Shown piece after piece: positions 32,158 to 41,322 of a stretch of DNA of 41,358 nucleotides. The stretch is taken from assembly GCA_028697555.1 (NCBI GenBank), contig JAQVEX010000021.1, positions 1 to 41,358 on the forward strand, in the 5' to 3' direction. The number at the start of each line of letters is the position of its first letter. Position 1 is the stretch's first letter. The translations under genes were made by a program, and so were the position numbers. The DNA is from Lentimicrobiaceae bacterium. Lineage in GTDB: Bacteria > Bacteroidota > Bacteroidia > Bacteroidales > UBA4417. The notes beneath the pieces are model-generated. The model was not told the origin of the DNA. It ran no database searches and saw nothing but the letters and a program-made list of their open reading frames with translations.

Positions 32158-33371
32158 ATCTTTACCGCTTTTGCAGGCGAAATTTTTGTGATAACTCTTG
32201 CCGGAATTAGCAACATGAGAATACAAATGACTATGGCAAAAACATTGACTATCAGGAAGTATAAAATATTTATATCGATGGGAACAAAATCAATAGAGTA
32301 GGTTTCGCTTGGCAGTTTTAATAATTTAAAATATTTTTGAATAAGACAAAGTCCAATTCCTATAATATTTCCGTAAAAAAGTCCTTTTGCAAGCACGTAC
32401 ATAGCATTGAACAGAAAGATATTTATCGCCGTTTTGTTTTTAGCACCAATAGATTTTAGTATTCCTATAAAGTTGGTTTTTTCTAAGACTAAAATCAAAA
32501 AAGTCGAAATCATTGCCATGCTCGAAACAATAGCCATTACGATAATAATTATTATCACGTTGGTATCTAAAAGTTTAAGCCAATCGAAAAGTTCGGGATA
32601 AAGGTCTTGAATTCTAACAATTTCTGAGTCGTATTTAACCGCTGTTGTAACTTTTTCGGCAACTTCATCTGTTTTATTTATATCTGTCAAAAAAATATCA
32701 ACGCCGTTGTACAAATTCTCGTCCCAAGCGTTAAGTTTTTGAATTTGTCTAACATCGGCAATAACGTACAAATCGTCAACTTCGGCAAGTCCCGAATGGT
32801 AAATACCTGCTACTTTTAACTTTCTTCCCCTAATTCTTTCGTTTACAAAAAAGTAAATACGAATATCATCGTCTAAGTCAATATGCAACTTGTCGGCAAT
32901 ATTTTTTGAGATGTATATATTGTTGGAGACTGCAGTGTCGGATTGGCTTGTCAGTTCGCCTTTATCCAAATATTTTTTCAGAAATAAATTATCGTTAAAA
33001 TTAATACCTTTAACTGCAACGCCTTCAATTTGTTCGGAAGTCTTTATTATGCCTGCTTTAACGCAGTACGGTGTTACATTTTTAACTTCGGTTAAACTGT
33101 TTATTTCTTCAATATCAACATCACTAATGTCTAAATAGCTTTCTTCAATGTTATTTGAAAACGAATAGGGTAAAATTTTAATATTGGAATTAAAGTCGGT
33201 TATTTTGCTTTTAATTTGCTTTTGAAATCCCAAAAGAACAGCTATAGCGATAATCATAACGGCAACGCCAAGAGCAACACTTGTAACGGCAACGTTTATC
33301 ATAGTTTTTGAATGCTTGCCTTTAAGCGTTTTTCTGTTAATTCTGTTCGAAATGTAAAAAGCTATATTCAT
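32151..33371 (-). CDS. ABC transporter permease of the FtsX/MacB-like LolC/LolE group
   Basis: A 406-residue inner-membrane permease. One N-terminal helix (residues ~27-48, NVAVTSVALGVAVMIIAIAVLLGFQ) is followed by a ~220-residue periplasmic domain (SNIKILPYS through VRIQDLYPELFDWLK), then three C-terminal helices with the FtsX core (IIIIVMAIVSSMAMISTFLILVLEKTNFIGILKSIGAKNK). The architecture fits LolC/LolE, which extract lipoproteins from the inner membrane and pass them to LolA, although related MacB-like exporters have the same layout. No ATPase gene is adjacent. Its TGA stop lies inside a repeat unit of array E. Confidence 0.85.
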   Translation of the reverse strand: MNIAFYISNRINRKTLKGKHSKTMINVAVTSVALGVAVMIIAIAVLLGFQKQIKSKITDFNSNIKILPYSFSNNIEESYLDISDVDIEEINSLTEVKNVTPYCVKAGIIKTSEQIEGVAVKGINFNDNLFLKKYLDKGELTSQSDTAVSNNIYISKNIADKLHIDLDDDIRIYFFVNERIRGRKLKVAGIYHSGLAEVDDLYVIADVRQIQKLNAWDENLYNGVDIFLTDINKTDEVAEKVTTAVKYDSEIVRIQDLYPELFDWLKLLDTNVIIIIIVMAIVSSMAMISTFLILVLEKTNFIGILKSIGAKNKTAINIFLFNAMYVLAKGLFYGNIIGIGLCLIQKYFKLLKLPSETYSIDFVPIDINILYFLIVNVFAIVICILMLLIPARVITKISPAKAVKIE

Positions 33372-33422
33372 ATATCAAACTACAAAAGTAAGGTTTTATC
33401 GTTCAGAAATAAAATCAAGTTG

Positions 33423-33430
33423 TATTTTTG
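33423..33430 (+). promoter_or_regulatory. Candidate -7 promoter element TATTTTTG for namZ
   Basis: TATTTTTG lies 17 bases before ATG 33448. An in-frame GTG overlapping its last base opens the longer reading frame but cannot be the start if this promoter is used. Confidence 0.5.
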
Positions 33431-33447
33431 TGCAAATTTATATTGTT

Positions 33448-34620
33448 ATGTCAACATTTTGGAGAAAAGTTTTTTTACTTATTTTAATTTTTGTGGGTTT
33501 CGCTATACGAACCGAGGCGCAAACCATAACGCCGGGAGCGTATCAGACGGATATATATGTTGCCGAAATCGTAAACAAAAGAGTAGCTTTGGTGGTAAAT
33601 CAGACTTCTATAATAAACCAAACTCACTTGTTAGATACTTTGCTCAAATTAAATGTAAATGTAACGAAATTGTTCTCGCCGGAGCACGGTATAAGAGGTA
33701 GAGCCGCCGACGGCGAACTTGTTGATAACAGCATTGACGAGCGAACAAAAATTCCTATCGTTTCGTTGTACGGAAAAAACAGAAAACCGTCTAAAAAAGA
33801 CTTACAAGGAGTCGATATAGTTGTTTTCGATTTGCAAGATGTTGGAACTCGTTTTTATACGTACATTTCCACTTTGTCGTACGTTATGGAAGCCTGTGCT
33901 GAAAAAAATATAAAGGTAATAGTGTTGGACAGACCCAATCCCAACGGATATTTTATTGATGGTCCCGTTTTGGATAGTAATTTTTCGAGTTTTGTGGGTT
34001 TGCATCAGGTGCCTGCCGTTTACGGACTTACAATAGGCGAGTATGCACTTATGGTCAATGGTGAGGGTTGGTTGAGTAATAATCTCAAATGCGATTTGAC
34101 TGTTATACCATGCTTGAATTACACGCACGATAGTATTTACAAGCTACCGATAAAGCCATCACCAAACCTGCCTACCGAAGAAGCTGTTTTGTTGTATCCG
34201 TCTCTTTGTTTTTTCGAAGGCACTGTAGTTAGCGTTGGTAGAGGCACAGAAAAACCTTTTGAAGTGATAGGACATCCCAATTATTCCGATGCTTCGTTTA
34301 AGTTTACGCCCAAGCAAATTGACGGCGTAACGGTAAATCCACCACATAAAAATACCGAGTGCAACGGAATTTTATTGTCGGAATACGTAGATGAAATTAA
34401 AGCGAACAAGAAAATTAATTTGAGCTTGCTCATCAATATGTATAACGATTTGAATATAGGAGAAAAATTTTTCAATAACTATTTTGATAAGTTAGCTGGC
34501 ACCGATATTTTGCGAAAACAAATAATTGAAGGAAAAACCGAAGATGAAATTCGCGAATCATGGCAGGAGGATATTGAGAAGTATAAAGATGTTAGGAAGA
34601 AGTATTTGATATATGATTAG
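33448..34620 (+). CDS. namZ: Exo-beta-N-acetylmuramidase NamZ-like protein (DUF1343, GH171)
   Basis: DUF1343 proteins are now known as exo-beta-N-acetylmuramidases that release terminal MurNAc from peptidoglycan fragments, as in Tannerella. The 390-residue protein has a signal peptide (WRKVFLLILIFVGFAIRTEAQ). Then come VALVVNQTSIINQ, LFSPEHGIRGRAADGELV near residue 75, PIVSLYGKNRKPS, VVFDLQDVGTRFYTYISTLSYVMEA near 130, VLDRPNPNGYFIDGP, PNLPTEEAVLLYPSLCFFEGT near 240, and SVGRGTEKPFEVIG. All are characteristic. It likely acts in the periplasm in wall turnover or recycling, and complements mltG in the same window. An array begins at its TAG stop. Confidence 0.9.
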   Translation: MSTFWRKVFLLILIFVGFAIRTEAQTITPGAYQTDIYVAEIVNKRVALVVNQTSIINQTHLLDTLLKLNVNVTKLFSPEHGIRGRAADGELVDNSIDERTKIPIVSLYGKNRKPSKKDLQGVDIVVFDLQDVGTRFYTYISTLSYVMEACAEKNIKVIVLDRPNPNGYFIDGPVLDSNFSSFVGLHQVPAVYGLTIGEYALMVNGEGWLSNNLKCDLTVIPCLNYTHDSIYKLPIKPSPNLPTEEAVLLYPSLCFFEGTVVSVGRGTEKPFEVIGHPNYSDASFKFTPKQIDGVTVNPPHKNTECNGILLSEYVDEIKANKKINLSLLINMYNDLNIGEKFFNNYFDKLAGTDILRKQIIEGKTEDEIRESWQEDIEKYKDVRKKYLIYD

Positions 34621-34711
34621 CCCTTGGCTCTTAGCTATTGGCTATTAGCTATTGGCTATTAGCTATTGGCAAGTTTAGCCAACAGCTAACGGCTAAAAGC
34701 CAAAGGCTACC
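34618..34711. repeat. Degenerate heptanucleotide array F, near-perfect palindrome between convergent genes
   Basis: The left half is ttagccc ttggctc ttagcta ttggcta ttagcta ttggcta ttagcta ttggcaa; the centre is gtttagcc; the right half is aacagct aacggct aaaagcc aaaggct. The first unit contains the namZ stop and the last lies against the uvrA stop at 34714, so a transcript from either side would fold into a long hairpin. Confidence 0.88.
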
Positions 34712-34713
34712 AT

Positions 34714-37542
34714 TTACATTTTCTCTTTCAAAAACTTTCCTGTATATGAATTTTCGCAATTAATAATATCTTCGGGTGTGCCTTCAAACACGACGTAACC
34801 GCCGTTTTTACCGCCTTCGGGACCTAAGTCTATAATCCAATCGGAGGATTTTATTATATCGGTATTGTGTTCGATAATCAAAATTGTGTGTCCTTTGCGG
34901 ATGAGTGCTTCGAAAGATTTAAGCAAAATTTCTATATCGTACCTGTGGAGTCCTGTTGTGGGCTCGTCGAAAATAAAAAGAGTGTTTTCTATGTTGCTAT
35001 CGGTCAGGTACGACGCTAATTTAAGTCTTTGAGCTTCTCCGCCGGAAAATGTATCTGACGATTGTCCCAACTTCAAATAACCTAATCCAATTTCTTCCAA
35101 AGGATTGAGTTTTTTTACAATACGCTGACAAATATCGACAAACGTTTTGGAGTTATTGAAAAAGTCTATGGCTTCTGAAATCGACAATTCAAGCACATCT
35201 GAAATATCCAGATTGTTGAATTTAATTTCTAAGGTCTCTTGTTTGTACTTTTTTCCTTTGCATTCGTCGCACACTAATTTAACGTCTGCCATAAACTGCA
35301 TTCCAATTGTGATATAGCCGTTACCTTCGCACTCTTCGCATCTGCCACCTTTAATATTAAAAGAAAAATGTCCGGGTTTAAAGCCGTTAATTTCGGCGAG
35401 TTTTTGTTTGGAAAAAAGCTGTCTTATATCGTCGAAAGCTTTTACAAAAGTAGCCGGATTCGACCGAGACGAACGTCCAAGCAAGTTTTGGTCGATGATT
35501 TCCACATGCGAAATTTTATTAATATCGCCGCTGATTTTATCATGTTTACCGCTTTTTTCGCCGCTACCGCCCAATTCTCTTTTGAGAGCAGGATATAGTA
35601 TATTTTTCACCAAAGTAGTTTTGCCTGAACCGCTGACGCCTGTAATTGTTGTAATAATCGAGAGCGGAATTTTTACGTCTATATTTTTTAGGTTGTTTTC
35701 TCTTGCTCCGTTAATCATTATATAGTTTTTCCACTTTCTTCGCGAAGTAGGAACGCTAATATCAAGCTCTTTGTTGAAAAACTTTGCAGTGATACTTTCT
35801 TTATTTTTCAGTAAATCTTCATAAATACCTGAAAAAACTATATTACCGCCGTTGACACCGGCTTTAGGACCTATATCCACAATATAATCGGCTTGCCGAA
35901 TAATATCTTCGTCGTGTTCAACGACAATAACCGTATTGCCAATATCGCGTAGATTTTTTAGTACACCAATAAGTTGCTTTGTGTCGCGAGGATGGAGTCC
36001 AACGCTGGGTTCGTCCAATATATACATTGAACCAATTAGCCAACTGCCAAGTGATGTGGCAATATTTATCCTTTGAGTTTCGCCACCCGAAAGCGTACTA
36101 GTTAAACGATTAAGATTCAGATACGAAAGACCTACATCGCAGAGCACAGACAGACGATTGATTATTTCTTTTAAAATTAAACCCGATACTTCCTGTTCGT
36201 GTTTTGTCAGTTTTATGTTTTTAAAAAACTCCAAAAGTTCGTCTATCGGCATTAGCACCAATTGAGTTATGCTTTTGCCGTTTATTTTAACGTAGTTGGC
36301 GTCTTTTCGTAGTCTTGTGCCTTTACAATCAGGACAAATCGTTTTTCCCCTGTATCTGGCAAGCATAACACGATACTGAATTTTATACGTTTGTTCTTTT
36401 ATGTGCTCAAAAAATTCGTTTAAGCCGCAAAAGTGTTCGTTTCCGTTCCATAAAAGTTCGTATTGCTCGTCGCTTAATTCGCTTATGGGTTTATGCACAG
36501 GAAAGTTGAACTTATGAGCATTTATCATTAAAAGATTTTTAAACTCGCTCATTTTTTCGCCTCTCCAGCACATTATAGCTTCTTCGGCAATGCTCAGCGA
36601 CTTGTTTGGAATAACCAAATCTTCGTCAATTCCTATGGTGTTTCCGAATCCGTTGCAGGTCTGGCAAGCTCCGTAAGGATTGTTGAACGAAAAGAAGTGA
36701 GGTGTGGGTTCTATAAAAGTTATTCCGTCTGCTTCAAATTTGTTTGAAAAAGCATGGTCGGTGTAATTGTCTTCGTCTTTAAAAACACGAACAAAACAAG
36801 TTCCATTGCCTTCGGTGAAGGCTGTTTCAATAGAGTCAATAATTCTTTTCTCTAAATCCTCGTTGTCATTTTCGTAAACAAATCGGTCGATAAGCAGGTG
36901 ATAGTTTTTTTTATCAGATTTTTTTTCTTTTATCAAGTCGTTAATTCTGACAATATCATTTCCGTTTACAAGTCGGGTATAACCTTGTTGCAACAGTATT
37001 TGCAATTGGTCTTTAAAATCTCTGCTTGTTGCAATTATAATCGGACAAAAAATATAAATAATGGTATTGTCTGCTTGTTCGCTAATAAGCTGAACCACGT
37101 CTTTTGTCGTGTGGCGAGTAACTTCCTTGGCGGAAACAGGCGAGTAGGTTTTACCAATTTTAGAATACAAAAGTTTCAGATACTCATATATTTCGGTAGA
37201 AGTACCAACAGTAGAACGAGGATTGGAGTTGTTGGTTTTTTGTTCGACGGCAATCGCAGGCGATATTCCCGAAATGTCGTCAACATCAGGTTTTTGCATC
37301 TTTCCTAAAAACTGCCTTGCGTACGAGCTCAAACTCTCTATGTATCGGCGCTGACCTTCGGCGTAAAGCGTATCGAAAGCCAACGACGATTTTCCCGAGC
37401 CGGAAAGTCCGGTAAATACAACTAATTCATTCCTAGGTATTTTTATTGAAATGTTTTTTAAGTTGTTTACCCTTGCTCCCTTTATTTCTATAAACGAACC
37501 CGTATTTGAAACCGACTTGCTGTTCTCTGTTTTTGTTGTCAT
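34714..37542 (-). CDS. uvrA: Excinuclease ABC subunit UvrA
   Basis: UvrA is the damage-sensing ABC ATPase of nucleotide excision repair; as a dimer it loads UvrB at lesions. The 942-residue protein has two ABC modules. The first has [22 protein letters not shown] near residue 45, zinc motifs CQTCNGFG and CPDCKGTRL, and the signature LSGGETQRI. The second has [15 protein letters not shown] near residue 640, the C-terminal zinc finger CEECEGNGY...[21 protein letters not shown] and DEPTTGLH. Length and motif order are standard. It is divergent from tig, with array G filling most of the intergenic space. Confidence 0.97.
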   Translation of the reverse strand: MTTKTENSKSVSNTGSFIEIKGARVNNLKNISIKIPRNELVVFTGLSGSGKSSLAFDTLYAEGQRRYIESLSSYARQFLGKMQKPDVDDISGISPAIAVEQKTNNSNPRSTVGTSTEIYEYLKLLYSKIGKTYSPVSAKEVTRHTTKDVVQLISEQADNTIIYIFCPIIIATSRDFKDQLQILLQQGYTRLVNGNDIVRINDLIKEKKSDKKNYHLLIDRFVYENDNEDLEKRIIDSIETAFTEGNGTCFVRVFKDEDNYTDHAFSNKFEADGITFIEPTPHFFSFNNPYGACQTCNGFGNTIGIDEDLVIPNKSLSIAEEAIMCWRGEKMSEFKNLLMINAHKFNFPVHKPISELSDEQYELLWNGNEHFCGLNEFFEHIKEQTYKIQYRVMLARYRGKTICPDCKGTRLRKDANYVKINGKSITQLVLMPIDELLEFFKNIKLTKHEQEVSGLILKEIINRLSVLCDVGLSYLNLNRLTSTLSGGETQRINIATSLGSWLIGSMYILDEPSVGLHPRDTKQLIGVLKNLRDIGNTVIVVEHDEDIIRQADYIVDIGPKAGVNGGNIVFSGIYEDLLKNKESITAKFFNKELDISVPTSRRKWKNYIMINGARENNLKNIDVKIPLSIITTITGVSGSGKTTLVKNILYPALKRELGGSGEKSGKHDKISGDINKISHVEIIDQNLLGRSSRSNPATFVKAFDDIRQLFSKQKLAEINGFKPGHFSFNIKGGRCEECEGNGYITIGMQFMADVKLVCDECKGKKYKQETLEIKFNNLDISDVLELSISEAIDFFNNSKTFVDICQRIVKKLNPLEEIGLGYLKLGQSSDTFSGGEAQRLKLASYLTDSNIENTLFIFDEPTTGLHRYDIEILLKSFEALIRKGHTILIIEHNTDIIKSSDWIIDLGPEGGKNGGYVVFEGTPEDIINCENSYTGKFLKEKM

Positions 37543-37562
37543 TAAAATTTTGTTTCAAGTTT

Positions 37563-37570
37563 GCAAATTT
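37563..37570 (-). promoter_or_regulatory. Candidate -7 promoter element TAAATTTG for uvrA
   Basis: On the minus strand TAAATTTG lies 20 bases before the uvrA ATG. The expected -33 position falls inside the first units of array G, and no TTG is there, so the array occupies the upstream promoter region. Confidence 0.45.
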
Positions 37571-37582
37571 ATACAAATTTTT

Positions 37583-37706
37583 GTGAATAGTGATTAGTGG
37601 TTGGTGAGTGGTGAGTGGTGAGTGGTGAGTGGAGAGTGGTGTGTAGTTTTCAATCACCCATCACCCACCACCGACCACCCATCACCGATTACCTACCACT
37701 ATTTCA
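37583..37706. repeat. Degenerate heptanucleotide array G, palindromic, in the divergent uvrA/tig region
   Basis: Nine left units are tgaatag tgattag tggttgg tgagtgg (four times) agagtgg tgtgtag. A five-base centre, ttttc (37646-37650), follows. Eight right units are aatcacc catcacc caccacc gaccacc catcacc gattacc taccact atttcac. The right half read in reverse complement matches the left half in phase, including the outermost units. Confidence 0.9.
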
Positions 37707-37758
37707 CCATAAAAACCATTAAAGCTAAAATCAATTTCACAAAATAATAATAAAATAT

Positions 37759-37766
37759 TACCTTTG
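37759..37766 (+). promoter_or_regulatory. -7 promoter element TACCTTTG for tig-clpP-clpX
   Basis: TACCTTTG followed by CA lies 24 bases before ATG 37790. A TTTC at 37735-37738, 20 bases upstream, is an imperfect -33. Confidence 0.55.
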
Positions 37767-37789
37767 CAGGCTAAAATAATTATAATTGT

Positions 37790-39157
37790 ATGCAAATAGA
37801 AAGAGAAATATTAGATGAGTTAACATCTGTAATTAATTTAACAATATCACCGGAGGATTATGAGCCTGAAGTGATTACAAGAATAAAACACCAACAAAAA
37901 CAGTTGGCGATGCCCGGGTTCAGAAAAGGTCATGTGCCTTTTGGGATTGCAAAAAAAATGTACGGCGATGCATTTAGAGGCGAAGAAATAAACAGAGTAG
38001 CATCGGATAATTTGTTCAAATTTATTGCCGACGAAAAATTAGATATACTCGGAAACCCCATTCCCGTTGAAGATGAGGCTATGTCGTGGAAAGAGGGCGA
38101 AGACCTTAAATTAAAATTTAAAATAGGTTTGGCTCCCGAAGTGAATGTCAAGTTCGACGAGAATTTGCCCTTAGATAGTTACAACATCAGCATCGATGAC
38201 GAAACGCATAGCCAAACAATAGCAAACGTACAAAAACAGCATTCTAAAAAGGAAGATCAAAGTGAAATAACCGACGATACTATTGTTGACGTTATTTTCA
38301 AACAAGTTGATGCCGAAGGTAATGAAGTAGAAAACGGTATTTCAAAATATGCCGAAATAGTTTTGTCGGAGCTTAAAACCGACGAAGCCAAAGATGCGTT
38401 TAAAAACGCCAAAATCGACGATACAATTAGCATTGCCGATATAGCCGAAATAAACAACAAGGAAAGTTTGGAAAAAATATTAAAAACCGAACTTGATGCT
38501 TACGACGAGTTGCCAACATTTTTGGTGGAAATAAAAGAGTGGTTTATAAGAGTCCCTGCCGAACTTAACGAAGAACTGTATAATCGCTTGTTTCCAAATA
38601 TGGAAATAAAAACTGAGGAAGACTTTAACAATAAAATTAGAGAAAGTTTGACCGAAGAATACCAAAAAGTATCGAACAACTTTTTCTCATCGATGATGCA
38701 AGATAAGTTGTTAGATGTAGTTAAATTCGACCTTCCGACTGAGTTTTTAAAAGAATGGATGCTCGAAACCAACGAAAATCTTGATAAAGAAACACTAGAA
38801 AAGCAATTTCACTTGTACGAAAACGATATTCGTTGGCAATTGATAGAAAAAGAACTAGCAAAACAAGGCGAAATAAAAGTCTCAAGTGACGAAATAAAAG
38901 AAGGCGTTGCTCAAAGCTATTTCGGACCGCAGTGGAAAATGTCGGACAACGAAGAAATGAACAAAAGCATTTTAAATTTTGTTGAAGATAATATAAAAAA
39001 GAACCCCGAAATAGGCGATAGAATGGGCAGAATGTTGCTTTTTGATAAAATCAGAGATTACGTCAAGAGCGTTGCAACAATAAACGAGATAGACGTTAAT
39101 GCCAAAGAGTTTGAAGAAATTGAGAAAAAATATTTTGAAGAAAAAAATAAACAATAA
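37790..39157 (+). CDS. tig: Trigger factor
   Basis: Trigger factor is the ribosome-bound chaperone that shelters nascent chains at the exit tunnel. The 455-residue protein has the N-terminal ribosome-binding domain with the signature MPGFRKGHVPFGIAKKMYG (GFRxGxxP loop near residues 43-50). A central region sits where the FKBP-type prolyl isomerase domain lies but shows little of its consensus, and a long helical C-terminal domain (about residues 255-450) ends in a Glu/Lys-rich tail. I believe diverged middle domains are common in Bacteroidota trigger factors. It is the first gene of tig-clpP-clpX, with clpP three bases downstream. Confidence 0.92.
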   Translation: MQIEREILDELTSVINLTISPEDYEPEVITRIKHQQKQLAMPGFRKGHVPFGIAKKMYGDAFRGEEINRVASDNLFKFIADEKLDILGNPIPVEDEAMSWKEGEDLKLKFKIGLAPEVNVKFDENLPLDSYNISIDDETHSQTIANVQKQHSKKEDQSEITDDTIVDVIFKQVDAEGNEVENGISKYAEIVLSELKTDEAKDAFKNAKIDDTISIADIAEINNKESLEKILKTELDAYDELPTFLVEIKEWFIRVPAELNEELYNRLFPNMEIKTEEDFNNKIRESLTEEYQKVSNNFFSSMMQDKLLDVVKFDLPTEFLKEWMLETNENLDKETLEKQFHLYENDIRWQLIEKELAKQGEIKVSSDEIKEGVAQSYFGPQWKMSDNEEMNKSILNFVEDNIKKNPEIGDRMGRMLLFDKIRDYVKSVATINEIDVNAKEFEEIEKKYFEEKNKQ

Positions 39158-39160
39158 ACT

Positions 39161-39835
39161 ATGAACTATTTTGAAGAATTTAAGAAGTATGCTACGCTGC
39201 ACAGCAAAATCAACGAAAGGCATATTGACAAGTATTTTAGTGTAAATTCAAACTATATTTCTCCAACTATTATTGAGGAACGTAAGTTGAACATTGCGAC
39301 AATGGATGTTTTTTCCAGATTAATGATGGACAGAATTATCTTTCTTGGAGCCGCAATCGACGATTACGTTGCAAATATAATTCAAGCTCAATTGTTGTTT
39401 TTAGAATCGGTTAATTCCGAACAAGACATACAAATATACATCAATAGTCCGGGTGGCTCGGTATATGCGGGCTTGGGAATTTACGATACAATGCAGTACA
39501 TCAGACCCGATGTTTCAACCGTTTGCACAGGCATGGCAGCTTCAATGGCAGCAGTTTTGTTGTGTGCCGGAGCTAAAGGAAAAAGGTCGGCGTTGCCACA
39601 CTCACGTATTTTAATACACCAACCTATGGGAGGTGCACAAGGACAGGCATCTGATATAGAAATAACAGCACGCGAAATTCTTAAACTTCGTGATGAACTG
39701 TACGAAATTATTGCCAATCACACGGGTCAGACTTTCGATAAAGTTGAAAAAGATTCTGACAGAGATTATTGGATGACTTCGCAAGAAGCAATGGAGTACG
39801 GTATGATTGACGAAATATTGGGATTAAAAAAATAA
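39161..39835 (+). CDS. clpP: ATP-dependent Clp protease proteolytic subunit ClpP
   Basis: ClpP forms the two-ring, 14-subunit serine protease chamber fed by ClpX or ClpA-type unfoldases. The triad is visible: Ser128 in [12 protein letters not shown], His153 in ILIHQPMGG and Asp202 in [12 protein letters not shown]. The [19 protein letters not shown] segment and the hydrophobic [17 protein letters not shown] strand-helix are standard. At 224 residues it includes an N-terminal extension of about 40 residues, probably a propeptide. It lies one base before clpX, so the two are translationally coupled. Confidence 0.96.
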   Translation: MNYFEEFKKYATLHSKINERHIDKYFSVNSNYISPTIIEERKLNIATMDVFSRLMMDRIIFLGAAIDDYVANIIQAQLLFLESVNSEQDIQIYINSPGGSVYAGLGIYDTMQYIRPDVSTVCTGMAASMAAVLLCAGAKGKRSALPHSRILIHQPMGGAQGQASDIEITAREILKLRDELYEIIANHTGQTFDKVEKDSDRDYWMTSQEAMEYGMIDEILGLKK

Positions 39836-39836
39836 A

Positions 39837-41093
39837 ATGGGAGAACGAAAAGACAGAACTTGCTCGTTTTGCGGTCGTAAGGAAAGAGATGTAGAACTCT
39901 TGCTTACCGGCTTTGGCGCTAATATTTGCAACGATTGCATTGATAGTGCTTCTGAAATAGTAAGAGAAAATTTAGGGAGCAAATGTAAGTTCTCCAAATC
40001 CGATTTTTTAGAAAAAGAATTGCCCAAACCAATTGATATCAAAAATCATTTAGACAAGTACGTAATTGGGCAAGATACTGCAAAGATGCTGCTTTCGGTG
40101 GCGGTTTACAATCATTACAAACGTATAAGGTACGAAAAAACACGCACAGCCGATAGCGTTGAGATTGACAAATCAAACGTAATACTTGTCGGACCTACCG
40201 GTACAGGTAAAACCCTTTTGGCTCGAACAATAGCTCGTATGCTCAATGTGCCTTTTTGCATAGTCGATGCTACGGTGCTTACCGAGGCAGGTTACGTTGG
40301 CGAAGACGTTGAAAATATTTTAGTCCGATTATTACAAGCAGCAGATTACGACGTACCTGCAGCCGAAAAAGGGATTGTTTTTATTGATGAAATTGATAAA
40401 ATTGCCAGAAAGCAGGATAATCCTTCAATTACAAGAGATGTATCCGGCGAAGGTGTGCAACAAGCTATGCTCAAACTTTTGGAAGGTGCTGTGGTTAATG
40501 TTCCACCACAAGGTGGCAGAAAGCATCCCGAACAAAAGATGATTGAAATTAATACTAAAGACATACTCTTTATTTCGGGCGGTGCCTTTGACGGTATTGA
40601 TAAAATAATTGCTTCTCGACTTAAGACCAACGTTTTGGGTTTCGGTGCTTCCAAAAAAAATCAAGTTATAGATGTTGATAATATTTATCAGTACGTTTCG
40701 TCTGTTGATATTAGAAAATACGGACTTATCCCCGAACTTGTAGGACGCTTTCCGGTTGTTACATATTTGGAGGTTTTAGACAAAGAATCGTTGATTAAAA
40801 TATTGGTCGAGCCCGAAAATGCCATCATCAAACAATTTATTAAGCTGTTTGAATTGGATAACGTAAAATTAGAATTTACAGACGAAGCCATTGAACATAT
40901 CGTAGATAAAGCTATTGAGTTTAAAATTGGAGCCAGAGGTCTGAGAGCTATCATAGAAATGCTTTTGGCTAAAGATATGTTTGAGCTGCCTTCGAATAGC
41001 AAGGTGAAAAAACTCACCGTAGATAAAAAGTACGTAGCCAAAAGATTTGCCGAAATCAATATAGAGCAATTGGCGATTAGTAACGTGAAATAG
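39837..41093 (+). CDS. clpX: ATP-dependent Clp protease ATP-binding subunit ClpX
   Basis: ClpX is the AAA+ hexamer that unfolds tagged proteins and passes them to ClpP. The 418-residue protein begins with the zinc-binding domain (CSFCGRKERDVELLLTG...ICNDC). Walker A is GPTGTGKTLLA near residue 118, Walker B IVFIDEIDKIA near 180, and the pore loop lies in the adjacent GYVGEDVE. The SRDVSGEGVQQ-type and GRFPVVTYLEVL (sensor and IGF-like region) segments follow. KIGARGLRAIIE near 360 is sensor 2. All modules are present. The stop codon is followed directly by heptanucleotide array H. Confidence 0.97.
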   Translation: MGERKDRTCSFCGRKERDVELLLTGFGANICNDCIDSASEIVRENLGSKCKFSKSDFLEKELPKPIDIKNHLDKYVIGQDTAKMLLSVAVYNHYKRIRYEKTRTADSVEIDKSNVILVGPTGTGKTLLARTIARMLNVPFCIVDATVLTEAGYVGEDVENILVRLLQAADYDVPAAEKGIVFIDEIDKIARKQDNPSITRDVSGEGVQQAMLKLLEGAVVNVPPQGGRKHPEQKMIEINTKDILFISGGAFDGIDKIIASRLKTNVLGFGASKKNQVIDVDNIYQYVSSVDIRKYGLIPELVGRFPVVTYLEVLDKESLIKILVEPENAIIKQFIKLFELDNVKLEFTDEAIEHIVDKAIEFKIGARGLRAIIEMLLAKDMFELPSNSKVKKLTVDKKYVAKRFAEINIEQLAISNVK

Positions 41094-41240
41094 TGGTTAG
41101 TGATTGGTGATTGGTGATTGGTGAGTGGTGAGTGGTGAGTGGTGAGTGGTGAGTAGTGAGTGGTGAGTAGTGAGTGGTGAGTGGTGTCTTGCAATTATCA
41201 ATGAGCAGCTGTCTTTAGCTAATGGCTAATAGCCAAGAGC
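41094..41240. repeat. Degenerate heptanucleotide array H
   Basis: Thirteen consecutive units start at the base after the clpX stop: tggttag, tgattgg three times, tgagtgg four times, tgagtag, tgagtgg, tgagtag and tgagtgg twice (41094-41184). After a break, units of the ggct family follow (tagctaa tggctaa tagccaa, about 41215-41240). It is the most regular array in the window. Confidence 0.92.
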
Positions 41241-41282
41241 AATATAAATTTTAACATGCAATTTCATTTATCGAGATTTAAT

Positions 41283-41298
41283 TGGCATATTTTTTGAA
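41283..41298 (+). promoter_or_regulatory. Possible sigma-54 (-24/-12) promoter
   Basis: TGGCATATTTTTTGAA has the GG of the -24 box and a TTG-type -12 box at the correct 10-base spacing; only the C of the usual GC is replaced by A. It lies about 25 bases before the ATG at 41323, where no TAnnTTTG element is present. Confidence 0.3.
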
Positions 41299-41322
41299 CT
41301 TGATATAAGAAATTAGAACAAA

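Noticed and set aside
33312..33701. 129-residue open frame overlapping the start of namZ
   Set aside because: It overlaps both the permease start (antisense) and namZ in another frame, and its composition is unlike a conserved protein.
41094..41184. CRISPR-like regular repeats
   Set aside because: The unit is only seven bases with no spacers, and no cas gene is present.
40688..41194. 168-residue minus-strand open frame beginning with His/Thr/Pro/Leu-rich repeats
   Set aside because: Its N-terminus is translated array H and the rest is antisense to clpX. Array-derived peptides of this type also appear near 4529-4777, 25126-25344, 31988-32191 and 37433-37657 and are artefacts of the repeats.
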